A DNA stretch of 40,529 nt from Anaeromicrobium sp. (GTDB lineage: Bacteria; Bacillota; Clostridia; Peptostreptococcales; Thermotaleaceae), in the NCBI RefSeq assembly GCF_025210435.1, contig NZ_JAOART010000044.1, positions 1 through 40,529 on the forward strand, in the 5' to 3' direction. Of this stretch, positions 16,655 through 25,415 are shown one piece after another. The position numbers and the translations under genes were made by a program. The notes under the pieces are model-generated. The model saw only the letters and a program-made list of their open reading frames with translations, had not been told where the DNA came from and did not search any database. Every line of letters starts with the position of its first letter. Position 1 is the stretch's first letter.

Positions 16655-17516
16655 CTGCCATCTTATATATAAATATTTCTTCTAAAGACATATCCATAGT
16701 CTCTACTAAAATAGGATCATATGGGTGTAATTTCTTTATAAAATCATCCACATGTTCCTTTACTACTATGTGATATACTCTTCCTAGTTTTTCTATTTTT
16801 AGTATTGTAGAATCATTTTCTATAGGTTCTGGTAGTTTATTTTTAAAGGCCACTTGAACCTTCTTAATATTTTCCTTTAAATCTTCTAAATTCGTCTCTA
16901 AATTTACTTTCCCCTTACTTATAAAACCTATAGTATCACATATTTGCTCTAATTCTCCTAAATTATGGGTAGATACTAATACTGTACAATCATTACTAGC
17001 CGCTTCATCTACCATGAGATTTAAAACTTCCTTCCTAATTACAGGATCTAATCCACTAGTAGGTTCATCCATAATTAATAGTTTAGGATTTGTTGATAAA
17101 TTAAGATGAATGGACAATTGAGTTTTTTGACCCTTAGAAAGTTTTCTAATCTTTTTATTCATATCTAATTCAAACATGTCTCTTAATCTATTAAATTTAT
17201 CCTCATCCCAATTAGAATAGGTGTTTTTGTAAAATTCAACCATATCCTTCACTTTAAAATTAGGATAAAAATTTTGATAATCAGGTACATAGGCAAGGTC
17301 ATTTCTCACTAAAGGATCACTAACTGTATTTCCTTCTATATAGACGTTTCCTTCCTCTGGATTGTATATACCAACTATGTTTTTTATAAGAGTACTCTTC
17401 CCTGCTCCATTAGGCCCCACTAAACCATATATGGACCCCTTTTTAACAGTTAAGTTCACTCCATCTAATATTTTTTCTTCCCCTAAGTATTTAGTAAGGT
17501 TATGAACCCTAAGCAT
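16623..17516 (-). CDS. ABC transporter ATP-binding protein
   Basis: 297 aa. Walker A GPNGAGKST, a slightly degenerate signature LSKGQKTQLSIHL, Walker B LLIMDEPTSGLDP and the switch histidine in STHNLGE are present. The C-terminal 80 residues form the extension seen in ABC-2 partners. It lies immediately after the GntR-type regulator gene (no gap) and overlaps the permease gene. It powers export or immunity by the permease at 15617-16654. Confidence 0.92.
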   Translation of the reverse strand: MLRVHNLTKYLGEEKILDGVNLTVKKGSIYGLVGPNGAGKSTLIKNIVGIYNPEEGNVYIEGNTVSDPLVRNDLAYVPDYQNFYPNFKVKDMVEFYKNTYSNWDEDKFNRLRDMFELDMNKKIRKLSKGQKTQLSIHLNLSTNPKLLIMDEPTSGLDPVIRKEVLNLMVDEAASNDCTVLVSTHNLGELEQICDTIGFISKGKVNLETNLEDLKENIKKVQVAFKNKLPEPIENDSTILKIEKLGRVYHIVVKEHVDDFIKKLHPYDPILVETMDMSLEEIFIYKMAGEGYEFKKII

Positions 17517-17900
17517 TTACTTTCCCCCCTTTATTTCTTCAATCAACTCTTCTATAATTCCCATAATTTCATCTTCCCTAATTCCCATATACTTTAACTC
17601 AATTAATCCCTTTTTAAAACTATCCTTTACTAAATCCATTCTACTTTCATCTCTCTTTCCCTCATAGTCTGTAGATACGAAAGTTCCCTTTCCCCTTATC
17701 TTTTCTATTACCCTTTGCCTTTCTAACTCTTTATATGCCTTTTGTATAGTATTTGGATTTATAATCATCATCTTTGCCAATTCCCTAACAGATGGCATTT
17801 TGTCTCCTGATTCTAATATGCCCTTTAATATGGATTCCTTTACTTCATCTACTATTTGCATATAAATAGGTGTACTACTCCTTGGATTTATATTAAACAA
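17517..17900 (-). CDS. GntR-family regulator, YtrA subfamily
   Basis: 127 aa. A winged helix (residues 10-75, IYMQIVDEVKESILKGILES, MPSVRELAKMMIINPNTIQ, then KAYKELERQRVIEKIRGKGT) with a short C-terminal dimerisation tail is the YtrA plan. YtrA-type proteins repress their own ABC operon. The 16-bp palindrome at 17919-17955 between promoter and start is the likely operator. RBS GGAGGTGATGG. Confidence 0.92.
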   Translation of the reverse strand: MFNINPRSSTPIYMQIVDEVKESILKGILESGDKMPSVRELAKMMIINPNTIQKAYKELERQRVIEKIRGKGTFVSTDYEGKRDESRMDLVKDSFKKGLIELKYMGIREDEIMGIIEELIEEIKGGK

Positions 17901-17918
17901 ACCATCACCTCCAGTTCC

Positions 17919-17990
17919 GTATTAAGTGTACTATTTAATATAGTACACTTAATACACTTTCATAATACTATTTTTCATTTTCCGTGTCAA
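17919..17990 (-). promoter_or_regulatory. Promoter and palindromic operator of the ytrA-like operon
   Basis: TTGACA (17985-17990), 17 bases, TATTAT (17962-17967). Directly downstream are perfect 16-bp arms (17919-17934 and 17940-17955) centred on AT-rich bases, with GTGTACTAT/ATAGTACAC as the core known for YtrA operators. Confidence 0.85.
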
Positions 17991-18148
17991 GATGTAATTA
18001 AATATTTATCAAACTAAAAATTCCCCCATAACAAATCCATATATTTTCATAATCTTTTATGATTATGATATAATCTTGAACATAAATTATAGATTAAGTT
18101 AATAATTAAAATAGACAAGTTATAGTACAAACGGAAAGGTGATTAGAA

Positions 18149-19477
18149 ATGGCATATAAAAATAAAATCCCAAAAGATGTTGAGTATATTATGAAAAATT
18201 TAATAAGTAAGGGATATGAATGTTTTTTAGTAGGTGGAGCCGTAAGAGATATGATCCTGGGATTAAACCCAAAGGACTATGACCTATGTACAAATGCAAC
18301 TCCTACAGAAATAGAAAATATATTTGAAAAAACCATACCAACAGGCAAGGATTATGGAACTATGACCATTATGATTAATAATATAGCCTATGAAGTAACT
18401 ACCTATAGATTTGAATGTGATTATGATGGTAGAAGACCTAAGGTAGTTAAATTTACAAATACTTTAAAAGAAGATCTAAAAAGGCGAGACTTCACTATTA
18501 ATTCAATGGCTATGGATATGGATGGAAATATAATTGACTACTTCGGTGGGAAAAAAGATTTAAAAAAAGGAATAATAAGAACCGTTGGAAACCCTTTAGA
18601 TAGGTTTGCAGAAGATAGATTAAGAATGATTAGGGCCATAAGATTTGCCACCAGATATGCCTTTAAAATAGATTCTAAAACATACGAGCATATCCATTCA
18701 AACATTGACCAAATAAGTAAGGAAAGACTGAGAGATGAGTTAGATAAAATATTATTATCAGAAAAACCAAGTATAGGTATTAGAATCTTGATGGAGAAGG
18801 GATTATGGCGTAGCTACAAATTTAATGAATTATATAAATCTATGGGATTTAACCAAGAAAATCCTCATCATGATAAGGATATATTTGAACATACCATGGG
18901 TGTACTAGATACTATAGAAGCAAAATTAGAACTTAGATTATCCGCATTATTTCACGACATGGGAAAACCAAATACATTTACTTTAGATGAAAATAATATA
19001 GGCCATTTTTATGGCCATCATAAGGAATCTTCCATCATATGCAAAAGAATAATGACTGATCTTAAATATTCTAACAGGGAAATTGAACATGTATGCCAAT
19101 TAGTTTATCATCATATGAAAAGATATGACAAACTAAAATCATCCACTGTTAAAAAGTTTATTAGAAAGATAGGTATTCACAAGCTAGATGACCTATTTAA
19201 GCTATTCATTGCCGATAGAGTTAATACTAAACCCCCTTATGACTTTGAAGATATTTACAGACTTAAATTTGCTTGTGAGAAAATCTTATGTGAAAAAGAA
19301 CCCTTGAGTGTAGGGGATTTAAAGATAAATGGTAAAGATCTGATAAATATGGGGCTAAAGCAGGGAAAAGAAATAGGTATTATTTTAAATAAATTATTAG
19401 AATTAGTATTAGAAAATCCTGAGTTAAATGTTAAGGATAGATTGTTGGTAGAAGTGAAAAAAATGGTTGAAAATTAA
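18149..19477 (+). CDS. cca: CCA tRNA nucleotidyltransferase (class II)
   Basis: 442 aa. The nucleotidyltransferase head has VGGAVRDMILG and the DYDLC aspartates, RRDFTINSMAMD, and the RMIRAIRFATRY helix (flexible and RNA-binding regions). The C-terminal half carries an HD phosphohydrolase-like domain (LSALFHDMGKP). It adds or repairs the 3' CCA of tRNA. RBS AAAGGTGA. It is the only plus-strand housekeeping gene in this part and is followed by a hairpin at 19489-19545. Confidence 0.95.
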   Translation: MAYKNKIPKDVEYIMKNLISKGYECFLVGGAVRDMILGLNPKDYDLCTNATPTEIENIFEKTIPTGKDYGTMTIMINNIAYEVTTYRFECDYDGRRPKVVKFTNTLKEDLKRRDFTINSMAMDMDGNIIDYFGGKKDLKKGIIRTVGNPLDRFAEDRLRMIRAIRFATRYAFKIDSKTYEHIHSNIDQISKERLRDELDKILLSEKPSIGIRILMEKGLWRSYKFNELYKSMGFNQENPHHDKDIFEHTMGVLDTIEAKLELRLSALFHDMGKPNTFTLDENNIGHFYGHHKESSIICKRIMTDLKYSNREIEHVCQLVYHHMKRYDKLKSSTVKKFIRKIGIHKLDDLFKLFIADRVNTKPPYDFEDIYRLKFACEKILCEKEPLSVGDLKINGKDLINMGLKQGKEIGIILNKLLELVLENPELNVKDRLLVEVKKMVEN

Positions 19478-19488
19478 TTTAAAAAATT

Positions 19489-19545
19489 AAATGGTACCTA
19501 TAGAATATCTTCCTAAAAAAAGGAGTTAGACTATGGGTACCATTT
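19489..19545. terminator. Hairpin between cca and the DisA_N-TPR gene
   Basis: AAATGGTACC (19489-19498) pairs with 19536-19545, with extra pairing of TATAG/CTAT inside. T tracts are found on the minus side. It is placed between convergent genes. Confidence 0.5.
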
Positions 19546-19552
19546 ATAAACT

Positions 19553-19693
19553 TTAACCTTCTTTTTTATGCATATCCTCAATAATTTCTAAAAATCTAAA
19601 ATGACCTAATATAAACTTATATAACTGGTTGTTATAAATATTGTCTATTTCATTTTTTCTAAAATAAGTTTTTACTAAAATAGATACCGCTAT
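19553..19693 (-). pseudogene. Start-less coding remnant
   Basis: An open frame on the minus strand ends FRFLEIIEDMHKKEG and begins inside the last codons of the DisA_N-TPR gene in another frame. It has no start codon or ribosome-binding site. Its composition looks protein-like (about 48 codons), so it may be the tail of a lost gene. It could also be chance. Confidence 0.25.
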
Positions 19694-21642
19694 GCCTTCG
19701 TACTATCAATTTCAACTTCAACAGCAACTTCTTCCATGGATTTTTTAATTTTTTCCATTTCCTCATATAGTCTTTCTCTATTATTTTTTGCCTTAGCATA
19801 ATTAGGATCTAATTCTAATGCCTTATTGTAATCTTCTAAGGCCTTATCTAATTTCCCCATTTTCTTATATACGCTACCCCTATTATTATATGACTTAAAA
19901 TGCTTAGGTTCTAATTCTATTGCCTTATTTAAATCTTCTAACCCCTTTTCTATTTGTCCAATTTTACAATACACAGTCCCTCTATTATAATATGATTCCG
20001 TGTTCTTTCTCCCTAAATCTATTATCTTGTTAAAATCTTCTAGGGCCTTTTCCTCTTCTCCGCTATAATATAATATCTTTCCTCTTGTTGAAAATGCTGC
20101 AACATTTGTGTCATATGATTTCTCTATAGCCTCATCAATTTTCTTTAATGCCATTTCATAATCTTTTTGTTTATATAATTTCGTAGCTTTATCTATTATT
20201 TCATTTATTTCTTTATTTGTATTAATCACATTTTCGCCTTTATGTATTATATTTACCATTCCATCCTCTGATATGACAACTATAAGGCATTTATCCTTAA
20301 CATCTTCCTTTAAAGAATACCTAATAGCAGAATTATACCTTGCACCTCTAGAAGTATCCCCATATCCTTCCTTTCCTATGCCATCTAGTATGACTCCTAT
20401 AGCATGACAATAACCATCCGTATCCATATAGATGGCACCATCAATATTTGTTATTCTATCTATAAGACGCTCTAAATGTGAATCATTAATACTAAATCGT
20501 TTTTCTTTAATATTTATAGATTGAGTTTTCAAATTTTTCATTTCTTCTTTTGCAATCTCTGGTGATGTTATTACTATCATGGTGCCATGCTTTTGGTTCT
20601 TCCCATATGAAATTACCTTTTTTATAAGTTCAAGTCCACTCTTGTTATCTTTTAAACTATCACAAAAAATACTTTCTAGTTTAGTTGTAAGTACATCTTC
20701 AGAATATCTATCTTCTTTTAGATTTGGTCTTCCATATTTTATAGTCACAAGATTCTTTTCTTTTAGTGACCATTTTATCACTTCTTCATTCTCACTTTCT
20801 TTTACAACTTTACTATGTGTAGAAATTGTACTAATCCTATACTCAAATTTCCCAATAAAATCTATTATTAATATATTCTTTTTGCTTTTAGTTATATCTC
20901 CAAGTTTATCCAACTTATTAATTGTGCCCAAACCATATATTTTTTCACTATCTCCAATTAAATAAAGCCCCTTACCTGATGTTTCAAGCAACTTTCTTAT
21001 TTTTCTATGTTCATTAAAATTAATAGGTTCTTTTAATTCTATATAATAATTTATATTTTTATCTATTAAATCCTTATGCATAATAATAAGTTTAGAAGAC
21101 ACTGTTGAACCTTCATAAGTTAAGGTGGATATATGGTTTATTTCATCAAACAAACTATTTATTTGATGTTCATTTGATTCCTTCATTACATCTATAACAT
21201 GTTGAACATATTCTCTAGTTTTTGACATCAAATAATCATCTATATTTATATCATCCATATTTATACCATCTTCAAAAAATTTATCTAATACGAATTTCAA
21301 AAAAGAATATTCATGAATGCTTTTATGAGTTTTTATATAATCATGGCTAAACCCAGCAAAAGAGTAAAAATATATTTTATCATTTTCATCATCTTTCATA
21401 TTAGCATACCATAGCAAACTATCCTCCATTTGTTCATCATAGAAAGAGGACAACAATTTATTTATTTCATCTATAGAACCAATATCTATTTTATTCACAT
21501 GGCTATTAATTTTTTCTACATAAGATTTAATAGTTGAGTTTTCCTTAATTACCTGATTATCTTTCACATCACATACATATTCGGAACAATATATTTCATC
21601 ATTAAGCCTTTCTATAATCTTATCTACTGCCAATTCACTCAT
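19690..21642 (-). CDS. DisA_N (diadenylate cyclase-like) protein with C-terminal TPR repeats
   Basis: 650 aa, no membrane helix. Residues 1-370 are unfamiliar and may be a sensor region. About 385-470 resembles the DisA_N/DAC domain: DGAIYMDTDGYCHAIGVILD matches the DGA motif, and GDTSRGARYNSAIRYSLKE takes the place of GTRHRAA, followed by CLIVVISEDG. The RHR motif is changed (RYN), so cyclase activity is uncertain. Four TPR units (about 485-640, e.g. YYNRGTVYCKIGQIEKGLED, LDKALEDYNKALELDPNYAK) form a protein-binding tail. It would make c-di-AMP or a related nucleotide, or bind one. A c-di-AMP receptor (darA) lies 8 kb away, but no functional link is shown. It sits in an accessory region. Confidence 0.75.
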   Translation of the reverse strand: MSELAVDKIIERLNDEIYCSEYVCDVKDNQVIKENSTIKSYVEKINSHVNKIDIGSIDEINKLLSSFYDEQMEDSLLWYANMKDDENDKIYFYSFAGFSHDYIKTHKSIHEYSFLKFVLDKFFEDGINMDDINIDDYLMSKTREYVQHVIDVMKESNEHQINSLFDEINHISTLTYEGSTVSSKLIIMHKDLIDKNINYYIELKEPINFNEHRKIRKLLETSGKGLYLIGDSEKIYGLGTINKLDKLGDITKSKKNILIIDFIGKFEYRISTISTHSKVVKESENEEVIKWSLKEKNLVTIKYGRPNLKEDRYSEDVLTTKLESIFCDSLKDNKSGLELIKKVISYGKNQKHGTMIVITSPEIAKEEMKNLKTQSINIKEKRFSINDSHLERLIDRITNIDGAIYMDTDGYCHAIGVILDGIGKEGYGDTSRGARYNSAIRYSLKEDVKDKCLIVVISEDGMVNIIHKGENVINTNKEINEIIDKATKLYKQKDYEMALKKIDEAIEKSYDTNVAAFSTRGKILYYSGEEEKALEDFNKIIDLGRKNTESYYNRGTVYCKIGQIEKGLEDLNKAIELEPKHFKSYNNRGSVYKKMGKLDKALEDYNKALELDPNYAKAKNNRERLYEEMEKIKKSMEEVAVEVEIDSTKA

Positions 21643-21804
21643 GAAACCCCACCTCTACACTAATTTGTAATATTTTCCTATTATTTAAATTTTCTTCTTT
21701 TTATACAAAAAACCTCTTTTATTAACAAAATATCGTATAAAAATTCTTATTATTACAATAGAGTTAATCCTAATCATTAAGTTGAAAATATCACATAAGC
21801 CATA

Positions 21805-21945
21805 TAAAAAAACAAACTAGTCAGATCCCTGAGTAATTTGGATTGTTTTCAAAGTATGGTAAGCGAGCACATTAATCGTATGTAAGCAATTCTATAATGA
21901 AGAAAATAATTAAAATAAACAGTCAAATGACTTGGATCATAAATT
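21805..21945 (+). repeat. Diverged 140-bp repeat, copy 1
   Basis: Matches the minus strand of 35740-35866, from CATAT...AAACTAGTCAG through GAAGAAAATAATT. An open frame in both copies ends (L/V)...NLDxFQxMVSEHIxxM-stop, with mostly synonymous changes near the end, suggesting a former coding sequence. Origin unknown. Confidence 0.6.
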
Positions 21946-22159
21946 TTTTACCAAACATATTTATGATCCAAAAGGTTTAATTGATTTTGATGATAATTAT
22001 ATGGAAAAAGCAACAAAAATTAAAATAAGATTTTATACGGACGATGTTTTAAAAAGAGAATTAACAATGGATAAAGGAAATCTTCCTAAAAATATTGATT
22101 TAGATGATAAATATTACTACAGGCCAGTTATAAACTTTGTAAATATGATTATCAAGTGA
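21932..22159 (+). pseudogene. Probable gene fragment of unknown family
   Basis: A 75-codon frame from a TTG without a ribosome-binding site, containing DPKGLIDFDDNYMEKATKIK and ELTMDKGNLPKNIDLDDKYY. The composition looks like a real soluble protein, but there is no good start and the upstream DNA is the diverged 140-bp repeat. Most likely it is the 3' part of a lost gene. I do not recognise the family. Confidence 0.4.
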
Positions 22160-22230
22160 CCGTAATTATTGAACCATTCAACTATTTTGACCAACGCAAC
22201 ACAATAGGAATTCTGTCTATAAAATAATAA

Positions 22231-22264
22231 AACACCTGAATAATGTTATTCAGGTGCTTTATTA
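22231..22264. terminator. Terminator of the toxin gene
   Basis: CACCTGAATAA (22235-22245) pairs with 22248-22258 around two bases. A and T runs flank it, so it can act in both directions. It lies after the toxin stop. Confidence 0.8.
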
Positions 22265-22282
22265 TTGTATAAATATAAAAGT

Positions 22283-22822
22283 TTAATCTTCTTTTATTGT
22301 TGCTATTTGTTTTTCTGTAATTTCCTTCTCCTCAAGCGCTCTAACAATACCTAATTCATTATGAAAGTTATGTAATGTTGAAAATCTATATTTTTTATCC
22401 CTTTTTTCACGTTTTTTCAATGCTGATTTCATATATCCTTTTATGTATTGAATAACCATATTTTCTATAGTCTTATACTTTTCATTTATTATTTTCTGTT
22501 GCATATTTGGAATTTTAGGATTTGAAGGAAATTCTATATAGGATAATTCGTTGACGATTAGTATCTTTCTAAAATCCAATCCTGCATTTGGTTTATTATT
22601 AGTAGGAACAGGATATCCTATAACACCACAACCTTGATTAGGATTAAATTTACTTCTTAGAGGCACAAATATATTATTATTTTGGCACTTAACATTTAAA
22701 AATGCATAATTTCTTTTTGCCTGCTTTTTAGTATCATATGGATCTAGGATTTCCACAAAATGTTCATTTTTCTTAAAAAAATCTTCTTTTATAAAAACTA
22801 CTTTGCATGCCATTTGTGACAT
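22283..22822 (-). CDS. Type III toxin (ToxN/CptN/TenpN-like endoribonuclease)
   Basis: 179 aa from the ATG at 22820-22822; an upstream TTG at 22829-22831 would add three residues. The KRNYAFLNVKCQNNNIFVPL, RSKFNP, GLDFRKILIV and IEFPSNPKI segments, and the helical KYKTIENMVIQYIKGYMKSA, fit the compact fold of type III toxins, in which a PL(S/R)S-like turn lies near the RNase site. Stronger evidence is the context: two perfect 47-bp repeats with their own promoter and a terminator lie directly upstream, the defining layout of type III systems, where repeat RNA binds and inhibits the toxin. These systems act in phage abortive infection and plasmid maintenance. Two repeats of this length suggest the CptIN or TenpIN group rather than ToxIN; the exact family is uncertain. 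Confidence 0.75.
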   Translation of the reverse strand: MSQMACKVVFIKEDFFKKNEHFVEILDPYDTKKQAKRNYAFLNVKCQNNNIFVPLRSKFNPNQGCGVIGYPVPTNNKPNAGLDFRKILIVNELSYIEFPSNPKIPNMQQKIINEKYKTIENMVIQYIKGYMKSALKKREKRDKKYRFSTLHNFHNELGIVRALEEKEITEKQIATIKED

Positions 22823-22856
22823 TATTACCAATCCCTAACTTTTTTTTTATATTTAA

Positions 22857-22882
22857 AAAGGAACATCTTCCGATGTTCCTTT
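22857..22882 (-). terminator. Terminator between antitoxin RNA and toxin gene
   Basis: An 11-bp stem (22857-22867 with 22872-22882), tetraloop and five T on the minus strand. In type III systems this leaky terminator sets the ratio of antitoxin RNA to toxin mRNA. Confidence 0.85.
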
Positions 22883-22987
22883 TATCTTCACATTCTTCGG
22901 TTTTTTATTAGCCAGGTACTTCCGACAAACACCTCAACATTCTTCGGTTTTTTATTAGCCAGGTACTTCCGACAAACACCTCAACTT
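22883..22987 (-). ncRNA. Type III antitoxin RNA: two perfect 47-bp repeats
   Basis: Repeats at 22890-22936 and 22937-22983 are identical over all 47 bases. On the minus strand each reads TGAGGTGTTTGTCGG... and ends ...CCGAAGAATGT, so CCGA/TCGG can pair across the unit, as in antitoxin pseudoknots. Transcription should start near 22987 from the promoter at 22994-23022 and stop at 22857. Each unit is probably cut out by the toxin itself. No spacers and only two units are present, so this is not a CRISPR. Confidence 0.8.
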
Positions 22988-22993
22988 TAGGTA

Positions 22994-23022
22994 ATTATAT
23001 CATGATTAGCTTATTTTATCAA
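22994..23022 (-). promoter_or_regulatory. Strong sigma-A promoter of the antitoxin RNA
   Basis: TTGATA (23017-23022), exactly 17 bases, TATAAT (22994-22999) on the minus strand. The predicted start is about 5 bases before the first repeat. Confidence 0.85.
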
Positions 23023-23045
23023 TTATATTTTATTTTCCTTAATAT

Positions 23046-23285
23046 ATAGATTTCGTAACACTAAGATTTCTTTATACAATAACTTGCCTACTTCAGGAAA
23101 ATATATTGAAAATTTTTGAAATTGAGGAACGTCACAACATCCTATGCTACGCCAACATGACGCGTGAACCTATCTACGAATATTCCAACTTTCGCTTGTG
23201 ACAAGGACTTCAATGGAAAAAAATTTCAATATATTTTCCTGAAGTAGGCTCCCATAAAGCAAGTTTATAAACACGAAATCCATAT
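23046..23285 (+). repeat. Intergenic structured repeat, copy B
   Basis: The most diverged full copy. The long arm GCCTACTTCAGGAAAATATA pairs with the downstream TATATTTTCCTGAAGTAGGC. Core closing pairs are ATTG/CAAT, where other copies have ACCC/GGGT. It lies between the antitoxin promoter and spmB. Confidence 0.85.
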
Positions 23286-23384
23286 CTTATATAATTTCCT
23301 AAAATATATTTACAAAATTTATATGAAATAATTTTATTCAATTTTTACTTTAAAACACAAAAAAAGAGCTAAGAAATCCTAACT

Positions 23385-23924
23385 CTATTTAAATACAATC
23401 TCACATACCCATAGGGATGCCATAACTGCTGCCACATGGGAAATTAGGGCAGCCCACATGGTATGTCTAGATTTTTTTATACCTATTGCTCCAAAGTATA
23501 CGGCCATAGTATAAAATATGGTCTCTGCTGATCCCATCATGGTAGATGCTACCCTTCCTATGAAAGAATCTGGTCCATGGGTATTAATAATATCCTTTAC
23601 TACACCTAAGGCCCCACTCCCTGATATGGGCCTCATTATTATTAGGGGAGTCAATTCCTTAGGAATATTAAAAGTATCTGTTATAAACCCTGTTATTTTT
23701 ATGAAAAAATCCATTGCTCCAGAAGTTCTAAATATACCTATTGCTAGGAATATGCCTATAAGGTAAGGCATTATCCTTATGGCTGTATTAACTCCTTCCT
23801 TTGCCCCTTCTACAAAGGCTTCATATATGTCCACGCCCTTTATAAGGCCATGGACTAATATGGTAGTCATTATAATGGGTATAATACTAATGGATATTAA
23901 ATTAAGTATATCAGTCATAAACAA
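23385..23924 (-). CDS. spmB: Spore maturation protein B
   Basis: 179-aa membrane protein of the nucleoside-recognition (Gate) fold. Features: GVNTAIRIMPYLIGIFLAIG, the conserved RPISGSGALGVVKDIINTHG motif, MGSAETIFYT. SpmA and SpmB are needed for spore-core dehydration. It overlaps spmA by 14 bases (23911-23924). A small hairpin overlaps the stop. Confidence 0.93.
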   Translation of the reverse strand: MFMTDILNLISISIIPIIMTTILVHGLIKGVDIYEAFVEGAKEGVNTAIRIMPYLIGIFLAIGIFRTSGAMDFFIKITGFITDTFNIPKELTPLIIMRPISGSGALGVVKDIINTHGPDSFIGRVASTMMGSAETIFYTMAVYFGAIGIKKSRHTMWAALISHVAAVMASLWVCEIVFK

Positions 23925-24501
23925 ATACCCTTTCTAATAGCTTAGCCGCTATAATACCGACTATAGTTGATATACTAGTACTAATTAATGATGTGGCTAT
24001 TATTTCCATTGGATTTAGGCTTCCTGCGTCCGCCCTAATTTTTAAGACCGATAGAGGAACCAATTGAACAGAGGACATATTCACTACTAAAAACATGCAC
24101 ATGGCATTCGTAGCTCTTTCCTTTTTGGGATTTATCTTTTGCATCTCCTCCATAGCCTTAATTCCAAGAGCGGTTGCAGAATTCCCTGCTCCAAACATAT
24201 TGGCAACTATATTCATAACTATAGACCCAATTGCAGGATGGTTCTTAGGTATATCAGGAAATAATATCCTAATAAAAGGATTCATCATAACTGATATTTT
24301 TCTTATTAATCCTGATTTTTTAGCTATATTCATAAGACCCAACCATACTGACATAACACCTATTAAGCCTATAGCAAGCATTACGGCGTCTTGAGTGTTG
24401 GTTATAACCACACCATTTATTTTATCTATATTTCCATTAATTATAGCAGCTAACACACCTGTTATTATCATAAAAAACCAAATGAACTTCATATTAATCA
24501 C
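23911..24501 (-). CDS. spmA: Spore maturation protein A
   Basis: 196-aa membrane protein, paralogous in fold to SpmB. The GAGNSATALGIKAMEEMQKI motif and ATNAMCMFLVVNMSSVQLVP are typical. It acts with SpmB during spore-core dehydration. It is the first gene of the spmAB unit, presumably transcribed in the forespore; no clear forespore promoter was identified by eye. Confidence 0.93.
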   Translation of the reverse strand: MINMKFIWFFMIITGVLAAIINGNIDKINGVVITNTQDAVMLAIGLIGVMSVWLGLMNIAKKSGLIRKISVMMNPFIRILFPDIPKNHPAIGSIVMNIVANMFGAGNSATALGIKAMEEMQKINPKKERATNAMCMFLVVNMSSVQLVPLSVLKIRADAGSLNPMEIIATSLISTSISTIVGIIAAKLLERVFVYD

Positions 24502-24653
24502 CTATAAAAATATATTCATAGGTCTTGTCTATATATGATTAAAACTTTTATATTATTTCATAATTATTTTTCTGTGCCTAAAAATTTATTTTAATATATG
24601 GAAAATATTGATATAATTAATGATGAAATAAATATCTCTTAAAGAGAAATTTT

Positions 24654-24890
24654 ATAGATTTATCAACCTAAAGCTTTCTTTATACAGTAACTTGCCTATA
24701 AGGGAAAATATTGAAAATCTTTGGAACCCTGGAACGTCACAACATCCTATGCTGCTTGAACATGACACGTGAACCTATCTACGAAGATTCACACTTTCGC
24801 TTGTGACAAGGACTTGGGTGGAAAAAATTTTCAATATATTTTCCTGAAGTAGGCTCTCATAAGGCAAGTTCATAAATACGAAATCTATAT
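24654..24890 (+). repeat. Intergenic structured repeat, copy C
   Basis: Full copy ending 26 bases before the ATG of the following plus-strand gene. It shows the arm TATAAGGGAAAATATTGAAA, the conserved core, and the terminal TACGAAATCTATAT. Confidence 0.85.
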
Positions 24891-24916
24891 TATATAAATA
24901 AATGAGGAGTGGTGTT

Positions 24917-25300
24917 ATGAACATACAAATAAGTCTTTTTGACTTAGGTATAATTATTATGGGTATATTAGGAGTAATTCTTTTAGGCTATGCCATAATG
25001 GTATTAAAAAACTTTAATGATAGTTTAAAAGTACTTAGAAATTTAATAGAATCTAACGAAAAAAATATTCAAAAAATAATAGATCAAGCTCCAGGAATAA
25101 CAACTAATTTAAATAATTTAAGTTCTGATATTTCTACTAATGTTCGTGCTGCACAGGGAACCATAAATAATATTTTGGGAACGGGAGAAATAGCCGCATC
25201 CCAGTTAGCAGAACATTCTGGAGTGATTTCTCAAGCCCTTGGTTTGCTACATGTATTACAAAAGGCAAGAAATGTTTTTGCAGGTTTTATAAAAAAATAA
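24917..25300 (+). CDS. DUF948-like membrane-anchored protein
   Basis: 127 aa. An N-terminal transmembrane helix (FDLGIIIMGILGVILLGYAI) is followed by a coiled-coil-like segment (NFNDSLKVLRNLIESNEKNI) and a helical tail with a hydrophobic end. The pattern resembles DUF948/YtxG-like general-stress proteins, but similarity is loose. The ATG at 24917 follows AGGAGTGG; the frame is open further upstream to an ATG at 24902 that has no Shine-Dalgarno sequence. Single gene with its own terminator. Confidence 0.6.
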   Translation: MNIQISLFDLGIIIMGILGVILLGYAIMVLKNFNDSLKVLRNLIESNEKNIQKIIDQAPGITTNLNNLSSDISTNVRAAQGTINNILGTGEIAASQLAEHSGVISQALGLLHVLQKARNVFAGFIKK

Positions 25301-25314
25301 TTAACTTTTTATAG

Positions 25315-25341
25315 GATGAAGATACTATCTTCATCTTTTTT
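25315..25341 (+). terminator. Terminator of the DUF948-like gene
   Basis: GATGAAGAT (25315-25323) pairs with ATCTTCATC (25327-25335), loop ACT, then six T. Confidence 0.88.
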
Positions 25342-25342
25342 C

Positions 25343-25371
25343 TTGACTTCTCTGGGGATTTTTGGTATTAT
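25343..25371 (+). promoter_or_regulatory. Promoter of the abrB-like gene
   Basis: TTGACT (25343-25348), 17 bases, TATTAT (25366-25371), 45 bases upstream of the ATG. Confidence 0.75.
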
Positions 25372-25415
25372 TCAATCAAGGAAGAATTTTGTCGAATTTT
25401 GTAAGGAGGAGTCAA

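Noticed and set aside
22890-22983. Direct repeats as a CRISPR array
   Set aside because: Two head-to-tail 47-bp units with no spacers, no cas genes, and a promoter-terminator-toxin context typical of a type III antitoxin.
24902-24916. Upstream ATG for the DUF948-like gene
   Set aside because: The Shine-Dalgarno sequence lies between this ATG and the one at 24917, so translation begins at 24917.
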